Shown here: in pieces, positions 35,560-44,234 of the stretch
How the letters are laid out: every line of letters starts with the position of its first letter
How positions within the stretch are numbered: the first letter of the stretch is position 1
DNA from: Agelas oroides
Lineage: Eukaryota > Porifera > Demospongiae > Agelasida > Agelasidae
DNA length: 64,000 bases
Reading direction: 5' to 3'
Assembly (NCBI GenBank): GCA_949130485.1
Contig: OX422183.1
Location: 14,653,312-14,717,311, forward strand
The notes under the pieces: generated by a model
Databases searched by the model: none
What the model saw: only the letters and a program-made list of their open reading frames with translations
What the model was told of the DNA's origin: nothing
Program-made: the position numbers and the translations under genes

Positions 35560-36144
35560 TGGAAATAACATGCATATTACCAATGTGGGAGCTAGTATAT
35601 TCAAATGAAATTCATATGATTTCATATGGCATGAGATCCAAAGTTTAAAAGCTTTTTCATGGCTAAATACAATGAAAAAGTTGAGAACCCATTAAATTTC
35701 ATAGCTTTTTCATGGTTAAATACAATGAAAAAGTTGAGAACCCGTTAAATTTCATAGCTTTTTCATGGTTAAATACAATGAAAAAGTTGAGAACCCATTA
35801 AATTTCATAGCCTTTTCATCGTTAAATACAATGAAAAAGTTGAGAACCCGTTAAATTTCATAGCCTTTTCATGTCATTTCAACAATGGTAGAACCTGCAT
35901 TTATCAATGAAAATTCATACAACATTCATATGCTTTTTACACTTTTTAGAACATGACATACTTCATGGCAATTTCATAGCTAAAATATTTCATGACATTT
36001 TACATGAAGTTCATATGATAGACATCATATGAAACGTTAACGTTTCATAGGTCTGTGGTTTTCATGACATATGAATATGCTATGTTATATTACTTGAAAG
36101 TTACATGAATACCACCTGACTTTTCATTCAATTTTCATAGAATT
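35560..36144. promoter_or_regulatory. right subterminal repeat array of the CACTA element
   Basis: Same ATGAAA / TTTCAT motif crowding as the left end. It includes a 53 bp tandem unit (AGCTTTTTCATGGTTAAATA plus GAAAAAGTTGAGAACCC) repeated four times at 35,650-35,861. Confidence 0.75.
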
Positions 36145-36156
36145 TGTCTAGTAGTG

Positions 36157-37516
36157 AGTAGTAGGCGTGACCTATAAATAGGTGTGTGCTTTGCATGTGA
36201 CCGATTCATTAATTGCATTCCAGACATTCACGTGTAGTGGTCCTAAGTCTCCAGACCCTTCCTCTGTGTGCCGATACCAAAAACAATCAGCACTATGGAA
36301 CAGAAAGGATCTGGCTTGTAAGACTATGTTCCCAGGTCTTTCCTACATCCACTTCTTGCAATAGATCAAAACTGGAGACAGAGAAGGCCTAGGAACGAGG
36401 CTCTGCTTGCGCAAAGTTGCACTTTGAGTCTCAAAAATTGGCATATTAGAACACTATGGCCTGGTGGATTGTGTAGGCATGACATTCTGACTCTCTCGCG
36501 TATAAGACGGCGTAGTCGTATGACACACCCACGTTAAGTTGGTCACGTCGTGTCACATCCAGATCCACCACCTAGGTTTAGGCCAATACCACAGCTAAAC
36601 TGCAGCAAGCATCCAACTCCTGACACTGCCCATGTGGTGCCGAATGAAGGCTAGTTTGTCTTTGATTTCAGCTCCCTTTGAACACTAATTTGACGTGAAT
36701 CATGTCAGTGTCTTCCTATAGGTAGACAGAGGGGGGAGGGGTCCCAATCAAAAGAACGCATTTCGTACATGTGTTCTTTGTTTTGAACAAGTAGTGGTAC
36801 GTTTTTTTGTGTTGCAAACGTTCAAAACTCCAGCGCTTGGGACAGAAAAAGGCTTCAAGCTTGTTCTTTCGATCAGGGACCCCCCCCCTCTGTCTACCTT
36901 GGTAGACACTGACATCATGCATTCACGTGATAAAATGGACCAGGCAATCTCCCTCCGTTTTTGCACATGGCTACGATCAAATATTACATGCATTATCCAA
37001 TTTATTCATGGCTTGTACGGGTGCAGCTGTCTCCTTGATATCATATCAGAGAGTCGGTAGACTCTCTATGTAGGGATGGCGCCGACGCGCAATATATGCA
37101 ATACTTAAGCAAAAGCCGTATAACTTCACCACAAACACGCAAAAAGTTTATTTAAGCATCCAGGCTTCCTCTTTGAGTGCCTTTGTGATCAGCAAGACTC
37201 ATATAAGTGGCCAAAAGCCACGCGGAAGACAGCTAAACACAAAAGTGTGCGATAGCAAGAGTGCCATTTTTCGTATTCTTCTTTCTTTCTTTCTTGTTAC
37301 GACTTTTGTTCAAACAACGATAACTCAAAAACGGTTCAAGCACTCACCTTGATTTTAGCACGAAACGGATGCTCATCACAGTGCGCAGCTTCCCAACCAC
37401 TCAGCGTCTTCATAGTCTCAAATTCACCCTGGTCGATAAAAGCCATTCACAACACTCTGTGGTTGCTGTCCGTTGCGAAGGACGCCATTTTCTAATGTTG
37501 TACGCATGCGCACATG
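36157..37516. other. intergenic, with two repeat blocks
   Basis: No gene. 36,439-36,670 matches 54,818-55,085 (GGCGTAGTC, ATGACACACCCACC and CCACAGCTAAACTGCA in order). 36,691-36,930 is an inverted repeat: GTCAGTGTC and GGTAGACAGAGGGGGGA pair with CCCCCCCCTCTGTCTACC and GACACTGAC. Half-copies of this palindrome occur at about 18,225-18,290 and 19,920-19,980. Confidence 0.55.
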
Positions 37517-37569
37517 TAGTCTCGTTCCCAGGCCAAATACCACGATCACATTGTTTGGGAACGAGGCTA
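37517..37569. mobile_element. 53 bp TAGTCTCG-type MITE
   Basis: TAGTCTCGTTCCCAGGCC ... TTGGGAACGAGGCTA. No convincing 9 bp repeat (GCGCACATG / GTGCACGAG). Confidence 0.55.
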
Positions 37570-37945
37570 GTGCACGAGCGAAATCGCGAGTGGACCACGC
37601 GCACGGCCGGCACGGTCTCTTCCCGTAGTGGGCAAGGTTTACGAACGCCACACAGGTAAGGCGCTGCATTCAGCTGCTAACTTATAGCTACACTAAATAA
37701 AGTAGCTACTCACAGCTTTAGTAAACTGTGCTGCAGCTGGTCAGTCGTCAGGCCACACATTCAGGAGATCGGTTTATCGTGCAAAGCTCCGGAGAGTGGT
37801 TGGCCCTCATCAGATTCTAGCTGGCAAAGTTATTATATGCTTGGAACCACTACTAAATTGTCAATCCCGTTTCAAGTTTTGAAAGAAAAATTTCTTCATA
37901 GGCTTAGGTCTAACTGTAACTGAGATTAACATCAAAAAAGTACAG

Positions 37946-38226
37946 AAACAAGACTTGAAAAAACATTAAAAATGTAAAAGGATGTAGGGATGGCATGCCA
38001 AAAAGCATGCAAACAAGGTAGGGATGATATAATAGTGAAGGTAAATTTACAAAGCCCTATCCCTACATCTTTTTACATTACAGTTGCAAACTAATGTGAA
38101 AAAGATGCAGGGATGAGGCTTTGTTAATTTACCTTCACTATTATATCATCCCTACCTTGTTTGCATGCTTTTTGGCATGCCATCCCTACATCCTTTTACA
38201 TTTTTAATGTTTTTTCAAGTCTTGTT
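37946..38226. repeat. 281 bp near-perfect palindrome
   Basis: AAACAAGACTTGAAAAAACA and the following 110 bp reappear as reverse complement ending TTTTTTCAAGTCTTGTTT. A shorter repeated block (CCCTATCCCTACATCTTTTT / AAAAAGATGCAGGGATGAGG) lies inside the loop. Non-coding, foldback/MITE-like; terminal target duplication not evident. Confidence 0.8.
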
Positions 38227-38506
38227 TGTATACAGTTTGAACCCAGATAGTTACCAGGCCTATTTCGCCTGCAAATGGCCTGAGTATGGGGCTAAGTACA
38301 CTCGAGAGATTCTGCCTGTTTCACAAAACTATGAAGTTACAGGCTCTTTACCTTCCCATTCCTTTTATGGGCTCTTGCTGGTTGCTAATTTCTTGAGGTC
38401 ACTGAATCCAGTTTATTGCTAATTAGAAAATGGACATGAATAATTCCGTTTGATGTGGTTTGCACTAATCAGGTGTCTTACTAACAGGAAGAAACCTAAT
38501 AGCAGG

Positions 38507-38931
38507 TGTAGCGTGGCTCGCAAATCATTGACAACTCGCCGTTCGGCGCAAACAGTAAACGGCACAAAATAGTTATTATTTGGTGCGAGCAATAGCAAGA
38601 GAATCTGTCCAGAAAGTAAGTGTGCCTACTTATATACAAAACAGAACACATGATGAAAAGTATGATGACAAATGGTGTGAGCTATACCACAACAGACAGG
38701 GGGATGGAGATGTACAGGAAATGTAGAGGTGACAACGAAAACATGGGAGGAGAAGGCTATTGAGTGAAAAGAACCACCATGTAGCAAAATACACACTCAG
38801 ATAAGCAGCATGCAGATGTACAAATAAGGCCATAAGGTGGTTTAACAGTATACATAAATGAAAAATCATTACAAACTAATTGATACACTATATAGACAAC
38901 ATATTAAGTTCAACAGTTAACATATGTTGCA
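38507..38931 (-). repeat. 3' LTR
   Basis: 425 bp, downstream relative to the coding strand. Its outer border is the GCAGG target repeat. Its inner border follows a polypurine tract (AAGAGGGGAGCTG on the minus strand, 38,932-38,944), the usual primer for plus-strand synthesis. Confidence 0.93.
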
Positions 38932-38968
38932 CAGCTCCCCTCTTGAAGAAAATGCGTCCCGTATTCAG

Positions 38969-40771
38969 TCAGTGTGATATAAATGAGTGCAAATAGTCAG
39001 GAGGTCTACGTTGTCGGCGAGGATATCGGAGTTCGGATCGATAATCAGGATCATCAATAATTTCAAGGTTTGACCCAACAGGCTCAGGTGGAAGAGAATG
39101 CTGATGATGTTGAAGAGGAGCTTTCTCTTGGTTTAAACGCATGTGTGGTGGACAGGCCTTCAGGCGGTTGAAGTGGACAACTAAACGATTGCGGTGTGAC
39201 TGGACATTCTGAATGCGATAGGTAACATCTGAGAGTCGACTGACAACTTTGAAGGGCCCTGTCCAGGGACGATGGAGCTTTTTAGGACATCCACGAGGGA
39301 CCACAGGAGAAAACAGCCACACAAGATCTCCTGCTTCAAACAACTTGCCATGGACCTTCCTGTCATATAGTTCTTTCTGCCGATCCAGCTGATGGCCCAT
39401 TTGTTCTCGCACTTGTTGATAGGCTTTCTCCAGCCGCTTGCGGAGGTCATCTGCATATTCTGAAGGAGATGCCGTATCAGGGGTTGGAGTGCCAAACATA
39501 ATATCAATTGGCATTCGAACTTGGCGACCATACATCAAAAAAAAAGGGGAATACCCAGTTGTGGGGTGCACACTAGTGTTGTAAGCCAAACATAGGGGTC
39601 GAAGTTGGCTCTCCCAGTCAAAGGGATGCTTTTCAGCAGTGGTGGCTAGCATACTGAGCAAAGTGCGGTTGAACCGCTCAACCATGCCATCAGACTGAGG
39701 ATGGTATGGTGTTGTGCATGATTTGTGGATTCCGAGCAGCTTGCACACCTCAGCAATCACCTGTGATTCAAACTGCCGCCCCTGGTCAGAATGCAGCTGC
39801 TCCGCTGGGGAGAAACGAAAGAAAAACTCATTGGTGAGTTTGTTGGCAACTGTCACTGCTTCCTGGTTACGGATCGCATAAGCCTCCACCCAACGTGTGA
39901 AGTAGTCGCCCACCACTAAAATGTAATTGTTCCCATTTGTGGACTCAGGAAATGGCCCCAGAATATCAGTTGCAACAATTTGCATGGGGTAACCGGCCTT
40001 GATAGACTGTAGGGGAGCTCTGGCCTTTGGTGCAGGAGTCTTCCTCATGGCACATTTGGCACAGTTCCTGCACCAGTTCTCCACGTCATTGTAGTGCCCA
40101 GGCCAGTAAAAACGCTCTTTGAGACGGGCGAGTGTTTTGTCCATTCCCAAGTGAGCTGCACAAACACCCTCATGCAGATCCACCAGTACCTTCTCCCGTA
40201 AAGCCATTGGAACGACCAACTGCAGAGTCCTCTCCTGGTCGACTGGCCTCTCGTACCATCGCCACAGAAGACCATCTTTTACCAGCAACTGGTCCCAGAG
40301 TTGGAATAGGCGGCGGGAGGCAGGGCTCAAGGTCTTCACCTTGTCGGGGGTAGGCTTCTGGCCTGCTTCTTTCGACTGCAGTGCAAGACCCATGGTGGCA
40401 TCTGCAAGTTGTAACTGTCGAAGCTCATCCAGCGAGTGACGCTCGGACGGCAATATTCCAGTGACGGCGACGAGTGCTGGAGCTGTGCTGTGGTTCTCTC
40501 GACCACACTGGGTACAAGGCAGACGAGACAGGGCGTCTGCATTTGTGTGTTTTCTGCCCCGCCGGTGCACAGTGTCGAAATCGAATTCTTGAAGCCTTTC
40601 AAGCCACCGTGCAAGTTGGCCTTCTGGTTCTTTGAAGTTGCGCAGCCAAGTTAGCGATCCATGGTCGGTGCGTAGAGTGAAGTGGTGGCCAGCGAGGTAG
40701 GGCCTAAACTGACGTGTGAAAAAGACAACAGCAAGTAGTTCTCGTCGCGTAACACAATACGCGGCTGCCAT
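38969..40771 (-). CDS. pol: pol, 3' part: RNase H end and integrase
   Basis: 600 codons open on the minus strand, but continuous only with the second half of the polyprotein. It starts within RNase H (YCVTRRELLAVV, LRTDHGSLTWL, HRRGRKHTNADALSRLP), then the integrase zinc domain (HEGVCAAHLGMDKT ... CRNCAKC), the catalytic core with D, D and E (VATDILGPF, HSDQGRQFE, HPQSDGMVERFNRT), and a C-terminal GPF module (WTGPFKVVSRL). The upstream pol frame runs past it out of frame near 40,770, so the true product was one polyprotein. Compared with intact relatives a short segment before YCVT is missing, so I infer a small deletion and no second frameshift signal. Confidence 0.92.
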   Translation of the reverse strand: MAAAYCVTRRELLAVVFFTRQFRPYLAGHHFTLRTDHGSLTWLRNFKEPEGQLARWLERLQEFDFDTVHRRGRKHTNADALSRLPCTQCGRENHSTAPALVAVTGILPSERHSLDELRQLQLADATMGLALQSKEAGQKPTPDKVKTLSPASRRLFQLWDQLLVKDGLLWRWYERPVDQERTLQLVVPMALREKVLVDLHEGVCAAHLGMDKTLARLKERFYWPGHYNDVENWCRNCAKCAMRKTPAPKARAPLQSIKAGYPMQIVATDILGPFPESTNGNNYILVVGDYFTRWVEAYAIRNQEAVTVANKLTNEFFFRFSPAEQLHSDQGRQFESQVIAEVCKLLGIHKSCTTPYHPQSDGMVERFNRTLLSMLATTAEKHPFDWESQLRPLCLAYNTSVHPTTGYSPFFLMYGRQVRMPIDIMFGTPTPDTASPSEYADDLRKRLEKAYQQVREQMGHQLDRQKELYDRKVHGKLFEAGDLVWLFSPVVPRGCPKKLHRPWTGPFKVVSRLSDVTYRIQNVQSHRNRLVVHFNRLKACPPHMRLNQEKAPLQHHQHSLPPEPVGSNLEIIDDPDYRSELRYPRRQRRPPDYLHSFISH

Positions 40772-42797
40772 ACGCTACCACCCTTTCCATCCCGTTGTCG
40801 TCAATCTGTGACAGTACAGCTCCAATACCAGTGTCACTTGCATCTGTGTCAAGGATGAAAGGACGGCTAAAGTTGGGGTGTGCCAACACAGGAGCGGTCG
40901 AGAGGCGGTGTCGCAGTTCCTCAAAGGCGCTCTGACAGTCAGCGGTCCAGTGGAAGGCCCTCGCACGCTCCGTCAGTCTGTGGAGTGGTTTGGCTATCTG
41001 TGCATAGTCACGAATGAAACGCCGATAGTAACTGGCAAATCCAAGGAATCGCTGCACTTCTCGGGTGGACAAGGGTATGGGCCAAGTTGCCACTTTCTCG
41101 ATCTTGGTGGGGTCTGCAGCAACACCTTCCTCTGAAATTACATGGCCAAGGTACTGGACTTTTGGCTGGAAAAAAGCACACTTCGAGGACTTCAGCCTCA
41201 ATCCAGCGTCTCGGAGGCGTTGAAACACTGCCTGCAGGTTCCGTAAGTGATCAACAAAGGTATGACCCAAAATAATGACATCGTCCAAGTAAACAAGACA
41301 GTGGGACCACTGTAGTCCAGCTAGGACGAGGTCCATCAGCCGTTGGAAAGTCGCTGGGGCGTTACAGAGGCCGAACGGCATGACCTTGAACTCGAACAGC
41401 CCCTCGGTGGTACAAAATGCCGTCTTATGTCGATCCTCCTCTGCAACTTCCACCTGCCAGTACCCACTGAGCAAGTCGAGGGTGCTGAACCACTTCGATC
41501 CAGCCAGCGTGTCGAGGGTAGCATCAATGCGAGGTAAGGGGTAGGCATCCTTGCGTGTCACATCGTTCAACTTCCGGTAATCGACACAGAAGCGAGTCGT
41601 GCCATCCTTTTTCCTTACAAGGACAATGGGGGAGGCCCAAGGGCTAGTAGATCGCTGAATTACCTCCTGCTCGAGCATCTCATCCAGCAGCGTTTGCACC
41701 TCCTGTCTGCGGTAGGGCGGAATACGGCGGACCGGTTGCCGAACTGGCGTGGCATCTCCGGTGTGAATGCTGTGACTCAGCTTGTCTGTCCTCCCCAGGT
41801 CACTGTTGGAGCTTGCAAAAATATCGGCATATGTTAAAAGGAGACTGTAGAACTGTTCCCTCTGCTCCATAGTCAGTCCCGCACCCTGTGTCTCCGCGAG
41901 TCCACGGAGCATCTCTCGCTTCTCCTGGGAAATGGTATCAGATCCAACATTACTAATGACAACCTCACCAGGTATGTCCACCAACTCCAGGACTGCCACC
42001 TCCGTCCCCTTGAACAGTTGGACAGGTTCCGCCCTCGGGTTGAGGAAACGAACGGGAACTCGACTCGTATTTGCGTTCACAAGTGCTCGTGCCACAAGAG
42101 CAGGTACTCGCTTCTCCTGAGTTCCTTCCATCAACCAAGTTCCGTCGCCAGGGGGCTCTTCGAGGCAGGCCATCACCTCCATCTCGCTACAGGGTGGTAT
42201 TTGAATAGTCTCTAGTGCTCGAACACAGGGGTTGGCGTTCTGTTTTGGCTGGTTTGCCTCCACGAGTGGTAGAATACACCCCCGGTCACCAAGGGAGAGC
42301 TTTTTCTCGCCCAAATCAATGTTCGCCCTGTACTTATGGAGAAAATCAAGGCCCAGAATTGCTTCTGTGGTTAGTGTACTCACCACGACCACATCCATTG
42401 GGAGCTTCTCTCCTGCTAAGTCTATCTCCACATGAGCGCAACCAAGGACCGGCAACGGTGATCCATCAACACCAACAAGCCGTGGGTTCGACCAAGGTTT
42501 CAGTGACTCGGTACACGCACATTCGGCATTGCTCCTCGCCCAGGCGTCGTCTCGCAGCAGGGACACTGCCGCGCCGGTATCCACCAGGAAGGAGGTCTGG
42601 GCGCCATTCACTGTTCCTTCGAGTCTGTAGGCACCTGTAGAAGTAACTGGAGAAATAACAACTTTACGATCATGAGCCATTTGCTTTTCACCCTCAGACG
42701 CTCGGCTCTTCGCGCCGAGGATTTCTAGTTTCCCTGAGGCTGTCGCCCCAGTCGGCAGTTCCTGGCCACATGGCCTCTCTTGCCGCATCTCCAACAC
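40704..42797 (-). CDS. pol: pol, 5' part: protease, reverse transcriptase, RNase H start
   Basis: Entered by a -1 shift from gag near 42,728. Residues about 75-80 carry the aspartic protease motif FLVDTGAAVSLL. The reverse transcriptase follows (LLDEMLEQEVIQRSTSPWAS, RFCVDYRKLN, PFGLCNAPATFQRLM) with the catalytic YLDD box in LVYLDDVIIL, then the thumb (RFLGFASYYRRFI) and the RNase H start (FILDTDASDTGIGAVLSQ). The frame terminates soon after AYGSRV, where the related polyproteins continue; see the partner entry. The 72 nt overlap with gag is typical of -1 frameshift layouts. ATG codons in the overlap are not needed for translation. Confidence 0.94.
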   Translation of the reverse strand: MLEMRQERPCGQELPTGATASGKLEILGAKSRASEGEKQMAHDRKVVISPVTSTGAYRLEGTVNGAQTSFLVDTGAAVSLLRDDAWARSNAECACTESLKPWSNPRLVGVDGSPLPVLGCAHVEIDLAGEKLPMDVVVVSTLTTEAILGLDFLHKYRANIDLGEKKLSLGDRGCILPLVEANQPKQNANPCVRALETIQIPPCSEMEVMACLEEPPGDGTWLMEGTQEKRVPALVARALVNANTSRVPVRFLNPRAEPVQLFKGTEVAVLELVDIPGEVVISNVGSDTISQEKREMLRGLAETQGAGLTMEQREQFYSLLLTYADIFASSNSDLGRTDKLSHSIHTGDATPVRQPVRRIPPYRRQEVQTLLDEMLEQEVIQRSTSPWASPIVLVRKKDGTTRFCVDYRKLNDVTRKDAYPLPRIDATLDTLAGSKWFSTLDLLSGYWQVEVAEEDRHKTAFCTTEGLFEFKVMPFGLCNAPATFQRLMDLVLAGLQWSHCLVYLDDVIILGHTFVDHLRNLQAVFQRLRDAGLRLKSSKCAFFQPKVQYLGHVISEEGVAADPTKIEKVATWPIPLSTREVQRFLGFASYYRRFIRDYAQIAKPLHRLTERARAFHWTADCQSAFEELRHRLSTAPVLAHPNFSRPFILDTDASDTGIGAVLSQIDDNGMERVVAYGSRVLCYATRTTCCCLFHTSV
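42701..42734 (-). promoter_or_regulatory. -1 programmed ribosomal frameshift signal, gag-pol
   Basis: The slippery heptamer GGGAAAC (42,734-42,728 on the minus strand) sits in the gag frame as caG GGA AAC, directly before the gag stop TAG (42,727-42,725). An 8 nt spacer follows, then a perfect 6 bp stem CTCGGC / GCCGAG with a 7 nt loop (42,719-42,701). After slipping, the pol frame reads on without a stop. Every part of a classical -1 signal is visible; activity is inferred. Confidence 0.8.
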
Positions 42798-43597
42798 AGA
42801 CCGTCAAATCCGGCAGACCTACTGGCGACCGGCGTCCTTGCCCTTTCCGATCCTCTTGCCACGGTGGATTCGGCGGATCGCTGACTGTGGGTCCTCGCCG
42901 CGTTAACATCCCACGGTCGTTTTCGCTCGGCTGTCGGGCGTTCGTTCGTAGGTGCTCGTCCTTGCTCAAGTTTCTCCACCCTCTCGACGAGCTTTTCCAC
43001 CAACGTCACAAGTTTTTCTTGTGGGTTGACTGCAGCGACAGTGGTCTCGTCCGCCACCTCTACACCCGAAACTCCTAATCCGCATCCCTTCGGCGGCAAA
43101 TAGGTCTCGATTTCCAAAGTCGCGCTCACTGCCGCGTCCAGTGTCTCCGGGCACTTCTGTCTTACACTGAAAGCAACTTGTGGATGCTCCAAATTTTGCA
43201 GGTACACATTGAGGGCTAAGCGTTCTCTCGCCTTGTCCTCCAAGTCGGGAAATGCGTGGTCCGCGAGCTGTTTCAAGTCCTCGGCAAAATCTGCCCATGC
43301 CTCCGTCTTCTTTTTACGGCGTGTTTGGAACTCGGCCTGGTAACGGCTTTTGCGACTCTTGGGCTCGAATCTCTCGGTAAGGGCCTTTTTCGCCTCCTTA
43401 AAGTCCGCCCGTGTTTCCTCCGATAACCGTTGAAATGCTATCTGGGCGCGCCCAGTCAGACGTACCTTCAGCCATTTCAGCTTCTGCGCTGCATCCCAGC
43501 CGTTCACGTCGGCCACACTTTCAAAGTGGTATGCCCACTCTTCCCACCTGCCTTCACCATTAAAGGGTTCAGGAAGTACTAGCGGTCTCGCTGCCAT
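42725..43597 (-). CDS. gag: gag, nucleocapsid-type structural protein
   Basis: 290 codons on the minus strand, intact. The first 180 residues look like the Ty3/Gypsy capsid region (WEEWAYHFESVADVNGW, KWLKVRLTGRAQIAFQRL, ETRADFKEAKKALTERF). A coiled region (LVEKLVERVEKLEQ) follows, then a basic stretch, and one CCHC zinc knuckle near the C-terminus (CWRCGKRGHVARNC). The start follows the primer-binding site by about 15 nt. Its stop codon is part of the frameshift signal leading to pol. Confidence 0.93.
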   Translation of the reverse strand: MAARPLVLPEPFNGEGRWEEWAYHFESVADVNGWDAAQKLKWLKVRLTGRAQIAFQRLSEETRADFKEAKKALTERFEPKSRKSRYQAEFQTRRKKKTEAWADFAEDLKQLADHAFPDLEDKARERLALNVYLQNLEHPQVAFSVRQKCPETLDAAVSATLEIETYLPPKGCGLGVSGVEVADETTVAAVNPQEKLVTLVEKLVERVEKLEQGRAPTNERPTAERKRPWDVNAARTHSQRSAESTVARGSERARTPVASRSAGFDGLCWRCGKRGHVARNCRLGRQPQGN

Positions 43598-43610
43598 TCT
43601 CTTTCGCAGG

Positions 43611-43629
43611 GATCCTGCCGACTACGCCA
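43611..43629 (-). other. primer-binding site
   Basis: On the minus strand, 2 nt after the 5' LTR, TGGCGTAGTCGGCAGGATC would pair with a tRNA 3' end reading CTGCCGACTACGCCA. The terminal TGG matching CCA is standard. Which tRNA this is I cannot say from recall. Confidence 0.7.
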
Positions 43630-43631
43630 AT

Positions 43632-44050
43632 TGTAGCGTGGCTCGCAAATCAACTCGCCGTTCGGCGCAAACAGTAAATGGTACAAAATAGTTATTATTT
43701 GGTGCGAGCAATAGCAAGAGAATCTGTCCAGAAAGTAAGTGTGCCTACTTATATACAAAACAGAACACATGATGAAAAGTATGATGACAAATGGTGTGAG
43801 CTATACCACAACAGACAGGGGGATGGAGATGTACAGGAAATGTAGAGGTGACAACGAAAACATGGGAGGAGAAGGCTATTGAGTGAAAAGAACCACCATG
43901 TAGCAAAATACACACTCAGATAAGCAGCATGCAGATGTACAAATAAGGCCATAAGGTGGTTTAACAGTATACATAAATGAAAAATCATTACAAACTAATT
44001 GATACACTATATAGACAACATATTAAGTTTAACAGTTAACATATGTTACA
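43632..44050 (-). repeat. 5' LTR (carries the element promoter)
   Basis: 419 bp, upstream relative to transcription. It lacks the 6 bp (ATTGAC-like) present in the other LTR and differs at about four further positions. The promoter and poly(A) signals should lie inside; TTATATACAAAA-type AT text near 43,750 is a weak candidate only. Confidence 0.92.
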
Positions 44051-44234
44051 GCAGGTTTCTTACTGATAAGACACTTCCTGCACTAATTAAGACACTACCT
44101 GTTAACCACAAATGAAATTCAGATGAAAAAAGTGGTCAGCCAACATGTAAATACAGCAACATCAACTCCATACATACAGCATGAGGCAGCAGGATAGTCA
44201 CAGTTGACAGGGATATTACCCTGTAAAGTTGAAG

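Larger units (their letters stand above)
28175..36156. mobile_element. CACTA (EnSpm) DNA transposon, near complete, 7,982 bp
   Basis: The left end CACTACTAGACA (28,175-28,186) and right end TGTCTAGTAGTG (36,145-36,156) are perfect 12 bp inverted termini beginning with the diagnostic CACTA. AGTA directly abuts both ends, a plausible 4 bp target duplication. Subterminal regions (28,190-28,860 and 35,560-36,140) are crowded with ATGAAAT / ATTTCAT motifs, as expected for transposase-binding arrays. Inside lie a tnp2-family transposase gene (minus) and an accessory gene (plus), transcribed outward from a shared 187 bp region. One homopolymer frameshift and one in-frame TGA mar the transposase, so this copy may be recently inactivated. 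Confidence 0.92.
38507..44050 (-). mobile_element. Ty3/Gypsy LTR retrotransposon, 5.5 kb
   Basis: Two LTRs (38,507-38,931 and 43,632-44,050) with TGT...ACA-type ends bound gag and pol on the minus strand, and 5 bp GCAGG flanks both sides (38,502-38,506 and 44,051-44,055). The LTRs differ by one 6 bp indel and a few substitutions, so insertion is recent. Pol order is protease, reverse transcriptase, RNase H, integrase, the Ty3/Gypsy order. No envelope-like gene. A small out-of-frame deletion in RNase H breaks pol. Confidence 0.96.

Noticed and set aside
42481..42500. GTGGGTTCGACCAAGG considered as a tRNA B box
   Set aside because: Lies inside the pol coding sequence with no matching stems.
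42215..42640. Plus-strand frame of 141 codons
   Set aside because: Antisense to pol protease and reverse transcriptase, which have far stronger motifs.
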